From contig JAQXRI010000137.1 in the NCBI GenBank assembly GCA_029218445.1, positions 1 through 58,440 on the forward strand: DNA of 58,440 nt, in the 5' to 3' direction. This document shows, one piece after another, positions 1 through 7,552 of the stretch. The stretch comes from Prevotellaceae bacterium. Lineage in GTDB: Bacteria > Bacteroidota > Bacteroidia > Bacteroidales > Bacteroidaceae. Position 1 is the stretch's first letter. Each line of letters starts with the position of its first letter. Below the pieces are notes generated by a model. It was not told the origin of the DNA. It was given only the letters and a program-made list of their open reading frames with translations, and searched no databases. A program made the position numbers and the translations under genes.

Positions 1-388
1 GGTTCACTTGCGTTCAGCTCAGTAATACGTACCACTCTGCAACGCTCACCACCGCAACGTTTCCGATTGCAGCGGCTTGCAGAGGGTTTGATGCCAGTGC
101 CTGCACACCGACACCGAGAGACCTGCTCTCATCTCATTGGCAGTTACGGCTACATCTTATATGGAAGGTAGCCAACCCTTTATATAGATGTGCGCCTCGT
201 GGCACACGAACAGGTCACTGTACTTGACTGATTAATGGATGAATAAAGGATTCCGTATTATCCTTCCAAAATCAGGACACTCTCCTGTCAACTGTCCCTC
301 GACAAACAACTCGTCAACTTAAAATATATTATTAACATAACTGCCAACACCAGACCTCGTGGCTGAAATATGTGTCTGGAAGAACATT
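1..388. other. Upstream region without a recognised gene
   Basis: This stretch precedes the BspA-like gene. Short partial frames are open from the window edge on the plus strand (to about 171 in one frame and about 227 in another), but neither gives a protein I recognise and neither has a visible start. It may be the leader of the downstream gene or the decayed end of something outside the window. Confidence 0.4.
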
Positions 389-934
389 ATGAAAAGAAGA
401 TTTATAACATTGATGACCACGCTGCTCCTCAGCATAATGTTTGCAGTCTCAGCATCAGCGTATGATGTTGAGGTGGATGGGATATACTATAATTATCTGT
501 CAGAAAAAGATGTTGAGGTTAAATCTGGAGACAACAAATATACAGGTGATGTAGTCATACCATTGTCTGTTGTGATAAACGAAAAAGAGTATTCTGTAAC
601 AAGCATTGGTGATTATGCTTTCTATGGCTGCAATTCATTAAAAACACTATATTACGACAGTTCTGTAAATCCCAAGATAAATAGCGATTTACTAAGTGAA
701 TTGTATATTGGCGATAACATATCAATAGTATATGATTATTTCAATAGTAGCAAATTGACTAAGATAGTATTGGTTAAGAATGTAACACAGGTTAGGGCAA
801 ATGCATTCAAGAATTCACAAATCGAAGAATTTACGGTGACGGGCGAAGAGCCGCCATATATGTACACAAACGTATTCGGCACGCAAGACTTGTCGAAAGC
901 CACACTGTATGTGCCTGAAAGCAAGACCGAATAA
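389..934 (+). CDS. BspA-like leucine-rich repeat surface protein, shortened
   Basis: The product is about 181 residues. It starts with a signal peptide (MKRRFITLMTTLLLSIMFAV..., cleavage after ASA) and continues with the BspA/LRR_5 pattern: VTSIGDYAFYGCNSLKTLYY near residue 70, then an irregular repeat ending in ATLYVPES. BspA-family proteins are secreted or surface-attached, often in adhesion, and are usually several hundred residues long. This one stops right after the YVPES element where the family normally continues with another 10-20 residues. The next frame carries NNFDKIGCILGIKI, which could be the lost tail, so a frameshift is possible. I chose the ATG at 389 rather than the GTG at 359 because it starts the signal peptide. 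Family call is good; function is unknown. Confidence 0.6.
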   Translation: MKRRFITLMTTLLLSIMFAVSASAYDVEVDGIYYNYLSEKDVEVKSGDNKYTGDVVIPLSVVINEKEYSVTSIGDYAFYGCNSLKTLYYDSSVNPKINSDLLSELYIGDNISIVYDYFNSSKLTKIVLVKNVTQVRANAFKNSQIEEFTVTGEEPPYMYTNVFGTQDLSKATLYVPESKTE

Positions 935-1008
935 TTTTGATAAGATAGGCTGCATTTTGGGAATAAAAATAAGAAAAATAGTTAAATATGGTATCAATTT
1001 GCAATTCT

Positions 1009-1052
1009 TATCTTTGCAAATTGTGTATTCCGCAATATTTGCACTATCTTTG
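1009..1052 (+). promoter_or_regulatory. Promoter with two -7 boxes ahead of the MNT pseudogene
   Basis: TTATCTTTGC (1009-1016 core) and CTATCTTTGC (1045-1052 core) both match the Bacteroidota -7 element TAnnTTTG. The second has a TTG at 1021-1023, 21 nt upstream, as a -33 element. It would drive the nucleotidyltransferase remnant and perhaps the acyltransferase. Confidence 0.45.
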
Positions 1053-1080
1053 CAGCCGAAAAGTCAAACAAAGTAATATT

Positions 1081-1257
1081 ATGCTTATGAACATAAATAT
1101 TATTAATGACATACGCCAGTACTTCTCTACTCAACCCGTAAAGAAAGCATGATTGTTCGGCTCTTTTTCCCGTGGAGAAGAGATGTCAAAAAGCGACGTG
1201 GATATTCTTGTTGAGTTTGACTGAAGCGGCAAACCAGTCACTCTGCTCACCTACGCA
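1081..1257 (+). pseudogene. MNT-type nucleotidyltransferase remnant (MntA-like)
   Basis: Read from the ATG at 1081, the frame gives an N-terminus ending QPVKKA, a TGA at 1150-1152, then LFGSFSRGEEMSKSDVDILV and a second TGA at 1222-1224, followed by SGKPVTLLTYARQ. The GSxxRG...SDxDxLV motif is the catalytic core of minimal nucleotidyltransferases, the antitoxin half of MntA/HepT (MNT/HEPN) modules. The first TGA sits where the family has Trp or another hydrophobic residue (xLFGSF), so a single TGG-to-TGA change would explain it. Homology fades by about 1257 and the acyltransferase begins at 1277. No HEPN partner is visible. I infer a dead antitoxin gene cut by a recombination junction. Confidence 0.7.
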
Positions 1258-1276
1258 AGACAAAACAAATATATTT

Positions 1277-2236
1277 ATGACGACAAAAAGAATAGAGACG
1301 ATTGATATTATGAAAGGATTAGGCATTATTATGGTGATGTTAGGTCATCAAGACTTGCCTGTCAGCCATTTGATTTATTCCTTTCACATGCCGTTGTTTT
1401 TCATTATTGGAGGGTATTTATATAAGGAAAAGAGCGTAAGTCTATCTTTGAAGAATGATTTTAGAAGGCTGATAATTCCTTATGTTTTTGCCTCTTCGCT
1501 TATAATAGGTAATGAAATGTTGATGAGTGTTGCCAAAAATGAAAGCAAATATGTTTATGAAGCATTAATTGCTTCTATATATGGTTCGGGGCATTCCTAT
1601 CATGGCGCATTATTCTCAGAAATACCCTCTATTGGTGCCATTTGGTTTTTGATGGCTTTGTTTTGGACAAAAAACATATTTAATATTCTCAATGCATTCT
1701 TAAATAATAAATGTCTTTTTATTACATGCATTGTATTGTCATTTGCGGCATCGTATATAGATAAATATGTAATCAATATGCCATTTGACATTTTACCAGG
1801 TCTTTCAGCCATAATTTTTTATTATATAGGTTTTTTCTTGAAAGACTATGTCGTGCGCTGGTACACGATTATTTTCTTGGTGTTAATGTGGGGAGTGGCA
1901 GTAAATTATTCCCATCTATATATGGTGAGGTGTGACTTCGGATGTTATCCAATAGACATCTTAGGTGCTTGTGGAGGAACTGTAATAATATATTTCGTAT
2001 CAAAATATATACATTGCATATCTAAATTATCATATATGTTGAGTTGGTTGGGAGTAAATTCTCTTGCAATTCTCTGTTTCCACTCCTATAAGATTAATCA
2101 CAGCATCTGGCAAATTATAGGTGTTAGTAATCCATATATAGTTATTTTCATTAAAATGCTCTTCCCGATTTTATTGACTCTATTTTGTTGCCATATAAAG
2201 GTGATTAGAAATCTATTGAACATAAAGACTATTTGA
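1277..2236 (+). CDS. Acyltransferase 3 family membrane protein
   Basis: A 319-residue multi-spanning protein of the acyltransferase-3 (OafA/WecH/fucose-O-acetylase-like) family, which transfers acyl groups onto surface polysaccharides or other envelope molecules. Visible marks are the N-terminal RIETIDIMKGLGIIMVMLGH (family R-x10-H with an essential His), YSFHMPLFFIIGGYLY in the second helix, and about ten hydrophobic segments. The long frame begins at 1172, but the first 35 codons overlap the nucleotidyltransferase remnant in another frame; the ATG at 1277 starts the conserved TTKRIETIDIMKG segment and is preferred. The gene is AT-rich compared with the ABC operon downstream, which fits acquisition by transfer. 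The acyl acceptor is unknown. Confidence 0.75.
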   Translation: MTTKRIETIDIMKGLGIIMVMLGHQDLPVSHLIYSFHMPLFFIIGGYLYKEKSVSLSLKNDFRRLIIPYVFASSLIIGNEMLMSVAKNESKYVYEALIASIYGSGHSYHGALFSEIPSIGAIWFLMALFWTKNIFNILNAFLNNKCLFITCIVLSFAASYIDKYVINMPFDILPGLSAIIFYYIGFFLKDYVVRWYTIIFLVLMWGVAVNYSHLYMVRCDFGCYPIDILGACGGTVIIYFVSKYIHCISKLSYMLSWLGVNSLAILCFHSYKINHSIWQIIGVSNPYIVIFIKMLFPILLTLFCCHIKVIRNLLNIKTI

Positions 2237-2333
2237 ACCCGAAAATTAATCTTATGGGACAGTGGTTTTGGCTCCATTCTTCCCATTGAGCAGCAGCGAT
2301 ATAAAGGTAATGAAAAATAAAAAGTTGCAAAAC

Positions 2334-2405
2334 ATCTGTCACTGTCACCTCTGTTTTTCAATCCCTTGATTATTAAGGTGTTGACTCTTTGTAATGGTGA
2401 CAGAT
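2334..2405. repeat. Short inverted repeat
   Basis: ATCTGTCACTGTCACC (2334-2349) is matched by GGTGACAGAT (2396-2405), the reverse complement of its outer and inner parts with a gap. It flanks about 46 bp of AT-rich DNA. It could be the end of a mobile element; no transposase is nearby. Confidence 0.35.
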
Positions 2406-2527
2406 ACTTTAAAAATGGGTCTGAGACCGCATCCTTGACAGTCTTTCTGATGATTATGATTGCCTTTTTTCCGCCCTTTTTCTTGCATTTCTGTTGTCAT
2501 TTATTTCAGTTGCTCGGTTGATACACC

Positions 2528-2629
2528 TGCGTCACGGTTGTTCCACGACTATGGAACGGTCGTGACGCAAGTTGTGGAACTATCGTGTCGCAAGCTGTGG
2601 AACTGTCGTGACGCAGGTCGTAGAACAAT
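2528..2629. repeat. 18-bp hairpin followed by three 23-bp tandem repeats
   Basis: TGCGTCACGGTTGTTCCA (2528-2545) can pair along its full length with TGGAACGGTCGTGACGCA (2552-2569), allowing three G-T wobbles, around a 6-nt loop. The right arm runs into three units of 23 bp at 2561-2583, 2584-2606 and 2607-2629, of the form CGTGACGCAAGTTGTGGAAC plus three bases. Repeat and hairpin share the same sequence in opposite orientation, so the array has one inverted unit at its left end. Confidence 0.8.
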
Positions 2630-2747
2630 CTTCCTCAAAACTATTCAAAACGTAAAAATTGAATGCAATGAATAAAGAAGAATTATTTGGCTCATAGAAA
2701 ATGCGAATATGATTAAAAATAACGAATTTCCTTTGCTGTATCAGAAT

Positions 2748-2784
2748 TAGCGCATCATAGCGCACTGTAGCGCACATAGCGCAT
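2748..2784. repeat. Four TAGCGCA units at 9-10 bp spacing
   Basis: TAGCGCA begins at 2748, 2758, 2768 and 2777, so the copies fall about one helical turn apart. The array lies in the gap downstream of the ABC exporter operon. A protein-binding array is possible; a simple minisatellite is equally possible. Confidence 0.7.
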
Positions 2785-2830
2785 AGGTAGGCCAGAGGAA
2801 ATGTTGTATCTTTGCAGGGCAATTGGAAGT

Positions 2831-3913
2831 TCAATGGTTTTTCTTGTAGCTCCTTACCGCCCACACTCCCATGACGGAGGCTATGACGAGGAGCGAGAGG
2901 AGCTGGTGGGCTACGCTGTGGAAGCCGCCGCCACGGACGAACACGGTGCGGATGCCATCGACGAAGTAATGCATAGGGTTGACGTAAGTGGTGAGGTATG
3001 CCAGATGGGGCATGGAGCGGGTGGGGGTGAACAGTCCGCTGAGCAGAAGCATGCACACCACGAAAAACCACATGACGAAGACGGCCTGCTGCATGGTGTC
3101 GCTGTAGTTGGAGATGATGAGTCCAAAGCTGCTCCAAAAGAGGGCCAGGAGCATGGCCAAGGCAAAGACGAGCCACAACGGCCCCTGGCACGTGATGCCG
3201 TAGATGAGCCACGAGAGCACAAGGCACACCACGACGACAAAGAGGGCTATCAGCCAGTAGGGTACGAGTTTGGCGAGGATAAACGCCCACTTGGGCACGG
3301 GGGTGACGTTAATCTGCTCGATGGTGCCGGCCTCCTTTTCGCCCACGATGTTGAGCGTAGGCAGAAACCCGCACATCAGCATCATGACCATGGCAAAGAG
3401 GGCGGGTATCATAAAGACCTTGTAGTTGAGATGCTTGTTGTAAAGGAACAGCGTGGATATTTTCTTCTGTATGGCGGCGGCCGACGGATTGACCTTGGCG
3501 GTGACTATCTGCGAGAGATATGAACTGCCCATCGAGCCTTTGGTGCCGTTGACGGCATTGGCGGCTATGAGTATCTGCGGATTCTGCCTTAGCTTCAGGT
3601 TGCGGCTGAAGTGCTGCGGTATGACCATCACCACGTCGGCATCCATCTTCTCGATGTCTTTCAGGGTGGCATCGTAGGTGGGCTTTTGGCCGTTGAAAAT
3701 GAAGTAGTTGCTTGCCTCGATGCTTTGCACGAGTTGGCGCGACAGGGTGGAGCGGTCGTTGTCAACCACATCTATGCGAATGTTCTTTACCTCCTGGTTC
3801 ATTACCCATGGCATTACGCACATCATCATCATTGGGAAAATGACGATGAGGCGGGGCAGAAACGCATTGCGGCGAATCTGCAGGAATTCCTTCTGTATGA
3901 GATATTTCAGCAT
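2831..3913 (-). CDS. ABC-2 type transporter permease (YbhR-like), last gene of exporter operon
   Basis: The product is 360 residues with the ABC-2 permease layout: a cytoplasmic N-terminus, one helix at about 20-40 (IVIFPMMMMCVMPWVMN), a large periplasmic domain to about 165, then five C-terminal helices. GEKEAGTIEQINVTPV near residue 200 is the family's coupling region between helices (compare EKExGTxExLxxxP). It is the half-transporter partner of the permease encoded just upstream and of the double ATPase, in a system resembling E. coli YbhGFSR, which exports drugs or other amphiphiles. It ends the operon. The gene is GC-rich, which produces long spurious frames on both strands. Substrate unknown. 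Confidence 0.85.
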   Translation of the reverse strand: MLKYLIQKEFLQIRRNAFLPRLIVIFPMMMMCVMPWVMNQEVKNIRIDVVDNDRSTLSRQLVQSIEASNYFIFNGQKPTYDATLKDIEKMDADVVMVIPQHFSRNLKLRQNPQILIAANAVNGTKGSMGSSYLSQIVTAKVNPSAAAIQKKISTLFLYNKHLNYKVFMIPALFAMVMMLMCGFLPTLNIVGEKEAGTIEQINVTPVPKWAFILAKLVPYWLIALFVVVVCLVLSWLIYGITCQGPLWLVFALAMLLALFWSSFGLIISNYSDTMQQAVFVMWFFVVCMLLLSGLFTPTRSMPHLAYLTTYVNPMHYFVDGIRTVFVRGGGFHSVAHQLLSLLVIASVMGVWAVRSYKKNH

Positions 3914-3963
3914 AATTTTATTTTTATGGAGTTATGATGGGGAGTTATGATGGGCCAAAACTA

Positions 3964-5031
3964 TTACTCCAGTCTTTTATTGAATTTCTTCAGCGCTACT
4001 GCGAGGAAAAACAGGGCCATGGCCGACAGGATGACTATTTCGCGAAACACATTGCCTATGTCAACGCCCATTATCATCAGCTTGCGCATGGCCTGAATGT
4101 AGTAGCGTGGTGGCACCACGGCCGATATGTACTGCAGCACATCGGGCATCGACTCGACGGGAAACATCATGCCCGACAGCATCACTATAGGCACGAGCAG
4201 CACCATGGCCGACAGCAGCAGGGCCATCAGCTGGGTCTTGGCTATGTTGGAGATGAGCAACCCAAGGGAGAGGGCGAGGATGATGTAGATGGTCGAAACG
4301 ATGTATGTCCACACTATGCTGCCGGCCAGGGGTACGTGGAGCACGTAGCGGGCCATGAGCAGTATGGTGGTGAGAATGGCGAAGGCCAGCACGAGATAGG
4401 GCACCGCCTTGGCGACGATGATGGTGAGCGGATGGACGGGCGACACCAGCAGCACCTCCATGGTGCCGCGCTCCTTCTCGCGCACTATTGAGATGGAGGT
4501 CATCATGGCGCATACGAGCATCAGCAGCATGCCGAGTATGGCGGGCACAAAGTTGTAGGCCGAGCGCATCTGCGGATTGTACATCATCTTCGAGTTGAGC
4601 ATGCCGCCGTGGCTGTTGGCTATGACGTTGGTGGCATAGGTGGTCCAGAGTTGCGCCATGTTGGGGTCGGCGCCATCCACGATGAACTGTATGCCCGTGT
4701 GGCGCGAGGCGAAGTTGCTGCCAAACACCACGGCCATGTCGGCCTTTTGGTGGCGAACGAGCCGTTCGGCTTGCTGCGGCGTGGCGACGGTGTGGGTGAT
4801 GTTGAAATATTCGGAGGCCGAAAGCCGTTCTACGGCACTCTGGGTAAGCAGGTCCATCTGCGACGTTACGACCACCGTGCGCACGTTTTTCACGTCGGTG
4901 GTTATAGCAAAGCCGAAAATTAGCATCATCACTACCGGCATGCCGAATAGTATGAGCATTGTGCGCTTGTCGCGCAGTATATGGCGGGTTTCCTTCAGTA
5001 TGAAGGGCCACCAAGTGTTTTTTCTATACAT
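3964..5031 (-). CDS. ABC-2 type transporter permease (YbhS-like)
   Basis: A 355-residue membrane protein paralogous to its downstream neighbour: helix at about 25-42 (MLILFGMPVVMMLIFGFAIT), a periplasmic domain, then REKERGTMEVLLVSPVHP, the ABC-2 signature before the C-terminal helices, and a final helix near 330-350. Two different permeases plus one double ATPase would form a heteromeric inner-membrane exporter. It starts 18 nt after the ATPase stop and is separated from the second permease by 50 nt, consistent with one transcript. Substrate cannot be inferred from sequence. Confidence 0.85.
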   Translation of the reverse strand: MYRKNTWWPFILKETRHILRDKRTMLILFGMPVVMMLIFGFAITTDVKNVRTVVVTSQMDLLTQSAVERLSASEYFNITHTVATPQQAERLVRHQKADMAVVFGSNFASRHTGIQFIVDGADPNMAQLWTTYATNVIANSHGGMLNSKMMYNPQMRSAYNFVPAILGMLLMLVCAMMTSISIVREKERGTMEVLLVSPVHPLTIIVAKAVPYLVLAFAILTTILLMARYVLHVPLAGSIVWTYIVSTIYIILALSLGLLISNIAKTQLMALLLSAMVLLVPIVMLSGMMFPVESMPDVLQYISAVVPPRYYIQAMRKLMIMGVDIGNVFREIVILSAMALFFLAVALKKFNKRLE

Positions 5032-5049
5032 GTTGTTTATGAAATATTT

Positions 5050-6609
5050 TTAATCTCCCCTCTTGGCCTCTCTGGCAAGATGGGTGAACACGTGGTCCAT
5101 GTCTGGTTGGCCGAGCTTGCGCTTTAGTTCGTCAGGAGTGCCCATTGCGCTTATCTTGCCATCCACCATTATGCTTATACGGTCGCAGTATTCCGCCTCG
5201 TCCATGTAGTGTGTGGTGACGAACACGGTTATGCCCCGATGGGTGGCGTCGTAGATGAGCTGCCAAAACTGTCGGCGTGTGGCCGGGTCAACGCCGCCGG
5301 TAGGCTCGTCGAGGAACACTATCTGCGGTTCGTGGAAGATGGCTACCGAGAAGGCCAACTTCTGCTTCCAGCCAAGGGGCAGCGAACTGACGAGGTCGTT
5401 GCGGTGGTCGGCAAAATGCAGCTTGCTGAGAAGCAGGTCGGTCTTTTGGGCTATCTCCTTTTTCGACATGCCGTAGATGCCGCCGAACAGCCGTATGTTT
5501 TCGGCCACGGTAAGGTCTTCATATAGCGAGAATTTCTGGCTCATGTAGCCTATGTGCTTCTTTATTTCTTCATATTCGGTGCCTACGTCATATCCCGCCA
5601 CCGTGCCTTTGCCGCTTGTTGGCTGGTTGAGTCCTGTGAGTATGTGCATGGCAGTGGTCTTGCCTGCGCCGTTGGCTCCAAGAAAGCCGAATATCTCGCC
5701 TCGTCTGACGGTGAAGCTGATGTCGTCAACGGCACGGAAACTGCCGAAGGCCTTCACCAAGTGCGACACCTCTATCACGTTGTCTTCGCGCCTGCCGTCC
5801 TCGTTCCTCCGCTCTATGGCGGGAGGATTGAATATGTGGCCAAATCGGTCGAGTATCACGTCGGGAGTGTCGATGCCCTGCAGTTTGCCCTCGCTCAAGA
5901 AGGCCACCCGCTCACACCTGCGCACCTCGTCGAGATATGGCGTTGAGGCAATGATGGTGATGCCCCGCTCCTTGAGCATCAGGAGCATGTCCCAAAATTC
6001 CTTGCGGCTCACAGGGTCAACGCCCGTGGTAGGCTCGTCGAGCACGAGCACGCTGGGCTGGTGGACCAATGCGCACGAAAGTGCCAGCTTCTGTTTCATT
6101 CCTCCCGACAGTGCTCCTGCCTTGCGACTGCCAAAACGTTCTATTTGGCCGTATATGGCCTTGATGCTGTCGTAGCCCTCTTCCACCGTGGTGCCGAAGA
6201 TATTGGCAAAGAACTTCAGGTTTTCTTCTACGGTAAGGTCCTGATATAGAGAGAACCGTCCTGGCATATAGCCAACACGCCGGCGTATTTCCTTCATCTG
6301 CCTCACCACGTTGTAGCCGTCAACCATTGCCTTGCCCGCATCGGGCAGGAGCAGGGTGCAGACAATGCGGAACAGGCTTGTCTTGCCTGCGCCGTCGGGA
6401 CCTATCAGCCCAAACGTCTCGCCCTTAATGACCGAGAGCGACACGTCGTCGAGTGCCTTCACCTTGCCGTAGGACTTTGAGATGTTGTAGAGGTCAATAC
6501 CCCCGGCAGGACCCAGCCCCCCTTCCCCCCGCTGGGGGGTATCGTAATGCGGGAAGTTTCTATATTCTTTATATTTATTTAGTATCATATTTATATTGAT
6601 TGTGAACAC
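5050..6609 (-). CDS. ABC transporter ATP-binding protein with two fused nucleotide-binding domains (YbhF-like)
   Basis: A 519-residue soluble ATPase that powers the two downstream permeases. Domain 1 (about 40-260) has Walker A GPDGAGKTS, signature LSGGMKQK and Walker B LVLDEPTTGVDP, but GYMPGRFSLY replaces the Q-loop Gln by Gly and STPYLDE replaces the H-loop His by Pro. Domain 2 (about 275-505) has Walker A GANGAGKTT, Q-loop YMSQKFSLY, Walker B VFLDEPTGGVDP and an intact H-loop TTHYMDE, but its signature is degraded to LPLGWKQK. In a head-to-tail dimer this gives one full ATP site and one degenerate site. The first 35 or so residues include HYDTPQRGEGGLGPAGG, encoded by a GC-rich palindromic repeat; the exact start is therefore uncertain (6609 or 6588). 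Confidence 0.85.
   Translation of the reverse strand: MFTININMILNKYKEYRNFPHYDTPQRGEGGLGPAGGIDLYNISKSYGKVKALDDVSLSVIKGETFGLIGPDGAGKTSLFRIVCTLLLPDAGKAMVDGYNVVRQMKEIRRRVGYMPGRFSLYQDLTVEENLKFFANIFGTTVEEGYDSIKAIYGQIERFGSRKAGALSGGMKQKLALSCALVHQPSVLVLDEPTTGVDPVSRKEFWDMLLMLKERGITIIASTPYLDEVRRCERVAFLSEGKLQGIDTPDVILDRFGHIFNPPAIERRNEDGRREDNVIEVSHLVKAFGSFRAVDDISFTVRRGEIFGFLGANGAGKTTAMHILTGLNQPTSGKGTVAGYDVGTEYEEIKKHIGYMSQKFSLYEDLTVAENIRLFGGIYGMSKKEIAQKTDLLLSKLHFADHRNDLVSSLPLGWKQKLAFSVAIFHEPQIVFLDEPTGGVDPATRRQFWQLIYDATHRGITVFVTTHYMDEAEYCDRISIMVDGKISAMGTPDELKRKLGQPDMDHVFTHLAREAKRGD
6499..6542. repeat. GC-rich palindromic repeat inside the ATPase 5' end
   Basis: A C-run/G-run segment (ACCCCCCAGCGGGGGGAAGG on the minus strand, then GGGCTGGGTCCTGCCGGGGG) forms short hairpins and resembles the intergenic REP-like elements of this group. 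It is translated within the predicted N-terminus of the ATPase. Confidence 0.5.
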
Positions 6610-6635
6610 TATTGATGTAGGTCTTTTTCACTCTA

Positions 6636-6659
6636 CTCCCCCACTGGGGTCAGGGGGCT
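6636..6659. repeat. GC-rich palindromic repeat spanning the end of the membrane-fusion gene
   Basis: On the minus strand this reads AGCCCCCTGACCCCAGTGGG and continues GGGAG. It resembles the element at 6499-6542 and supplies the last codons (LAP) and the TGA stop at 6650-6652 of the membrane fusion protein. Confidence 0.45.
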
Positions 6660-7546
6660 AACTTTACTTCCCCATACATGCCAATCTTCACATATCCGTC
6701 GCCCTTTATCGCCACCTTAATGGCATAGACGAGGTCGGCTCGTTCGTCGTCGGTGAGTATCGTTTTGGGCGTAAATTCCGAACGGCTCGAAATCCATGTC
6801 ACCCGGCCTTCGTACTGCTTCTTCTGTCCGTCGCCATAGTCGGCCATCACTGTGGCTGCCTGGCCCGTCTTGATGTTCTTCAGCTGTGCCGATGTGACGT
6901 AGGCACGCAGGAACATGTTGTCGGTGTCGGCCATTTTGAACAGCGGTTTGCCTACGCTTACATACTCGCCGCGCTCTGCGTATTTCTCAAGCACGGTGCC
7001 TTTGCCTGGGGCCAGTATGTGGCACTTGCGCAGCTGGTCGCGCAACAGGTCTTCCTGCACGTCGGTGGCTTCCATCTGCCTGTCGAGGGCGTTGGTGCTT
7101 ACCTTGAGCGACGATATTTGTGCGTCGAGTTGACGCTTCAGCACCTCCACCTGACTATTGGCGTCGTCGAGCATCTTGCTTGGAGCGGCTCCGTCGGCCA
7201 CGAGTTCTTCATATCGTTTCTGGTCTTGCCTTGCCTTGGCCAGTTGCTGCCGTGTGGCGGCTAACTGCTTCTCCATCTCAGGCTTCTGGCTCTGATAAAC
7301 GTTTTTTGTGGCTCCTGCCTGTTGTATCTTCAGCCATAGTTGTGTGGTGTCGATGAGGCCCACTTCCTTGCCTTTGCCTACGATGTCGCCCTCTTCTACA
7401 TTGAAGCTCAGAAGTGTTCCCGACTGTTCGGCACAAACGGTTGTCTCGGTGGCTTCAAACACGCCTGTGGCGTCAAATTCGTTCTCCTTGTTTCCGCAGG
7501 CGCTCAGCATCATTGCCACACCTGCCATTGTTATTATCTTTTTCAT
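6650..7546 (-). CDS. HlyD/YbhG-like periplasmic membrane fusion lipoprotein
   Basis: A 298-residue adaptor linking the inner-membrane ABC exporter to the outer-membrane channel. It begins with a lipoprotein signal and lipobox (LSAC, Cys17). GTLLSFNVEEGDIVGKGKEV near 42-62 is the first half of the biotinyl-lipoyl-like domain; residues about 75-165 are a Q/K/A-rich alpha-helical hairpin; CHILAPGKGTVLEKYAERGE near 170-190 is the second lipoyl half, followed by a beta-barrel domain. It lies 6 nt after the outer-membrane factor gene, so the two are cotranscribed. Its stop codon falls in a GC-rich repeat. Comparable to YbhG/EmrA types; substrate unknown. Confidence 0.87.
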   Translation of the reverse strand: MKKIITMAGVAMMLSACGNKENEFDATGVFEATETTVCAEQSGTLLSFNVEEGDIVGKGKEVGLIDTTQLWLKIQQAGATKNVYQSQKPEMEKQLAATRQQLAKARQDQKRYEELVADGAAPSKMLDDANSQVEVLKRQLDAQISSLKVSTNALDRQMEATDVQEDLLRDQLRKCHILAPGKGTVLEKYAERGEYVSVGKPLFKMADTDNMFLRAYVTSAQLKNIKTGQAATVMADYGDGQKKQYEGRVTWISSRSEFTPKTILTDDERADLVYAIKVAIKGDGYVKIGMYGEVKLAP

Positions 7547-7552
7547 GACTGC

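Larger units (their letters stand above)
2237..2830. other. Intergenic region rich in small repeats
   Basis: No gene is supported here. The region holds an inverted repeat at 2334-2405, a long hairpin with 23-bp tandem repeats at 2528-2629, and a 9-10 bp periodic repeat at 2748-2784, each listed separately. Short ORFs crossing it run through these repeats and do not look like proteins. Confidence 0.6.

Noticed and set aside
2580..3523. Long overlapping frames on both strands (236 and 240 codons)
   Set aside because: They are GC-driven shadows of the ABC permease gene; their translations are His/Arg/Pro-rich or Gly/Glu-rich with no domain, while the permease frame has clear helices and motifs.
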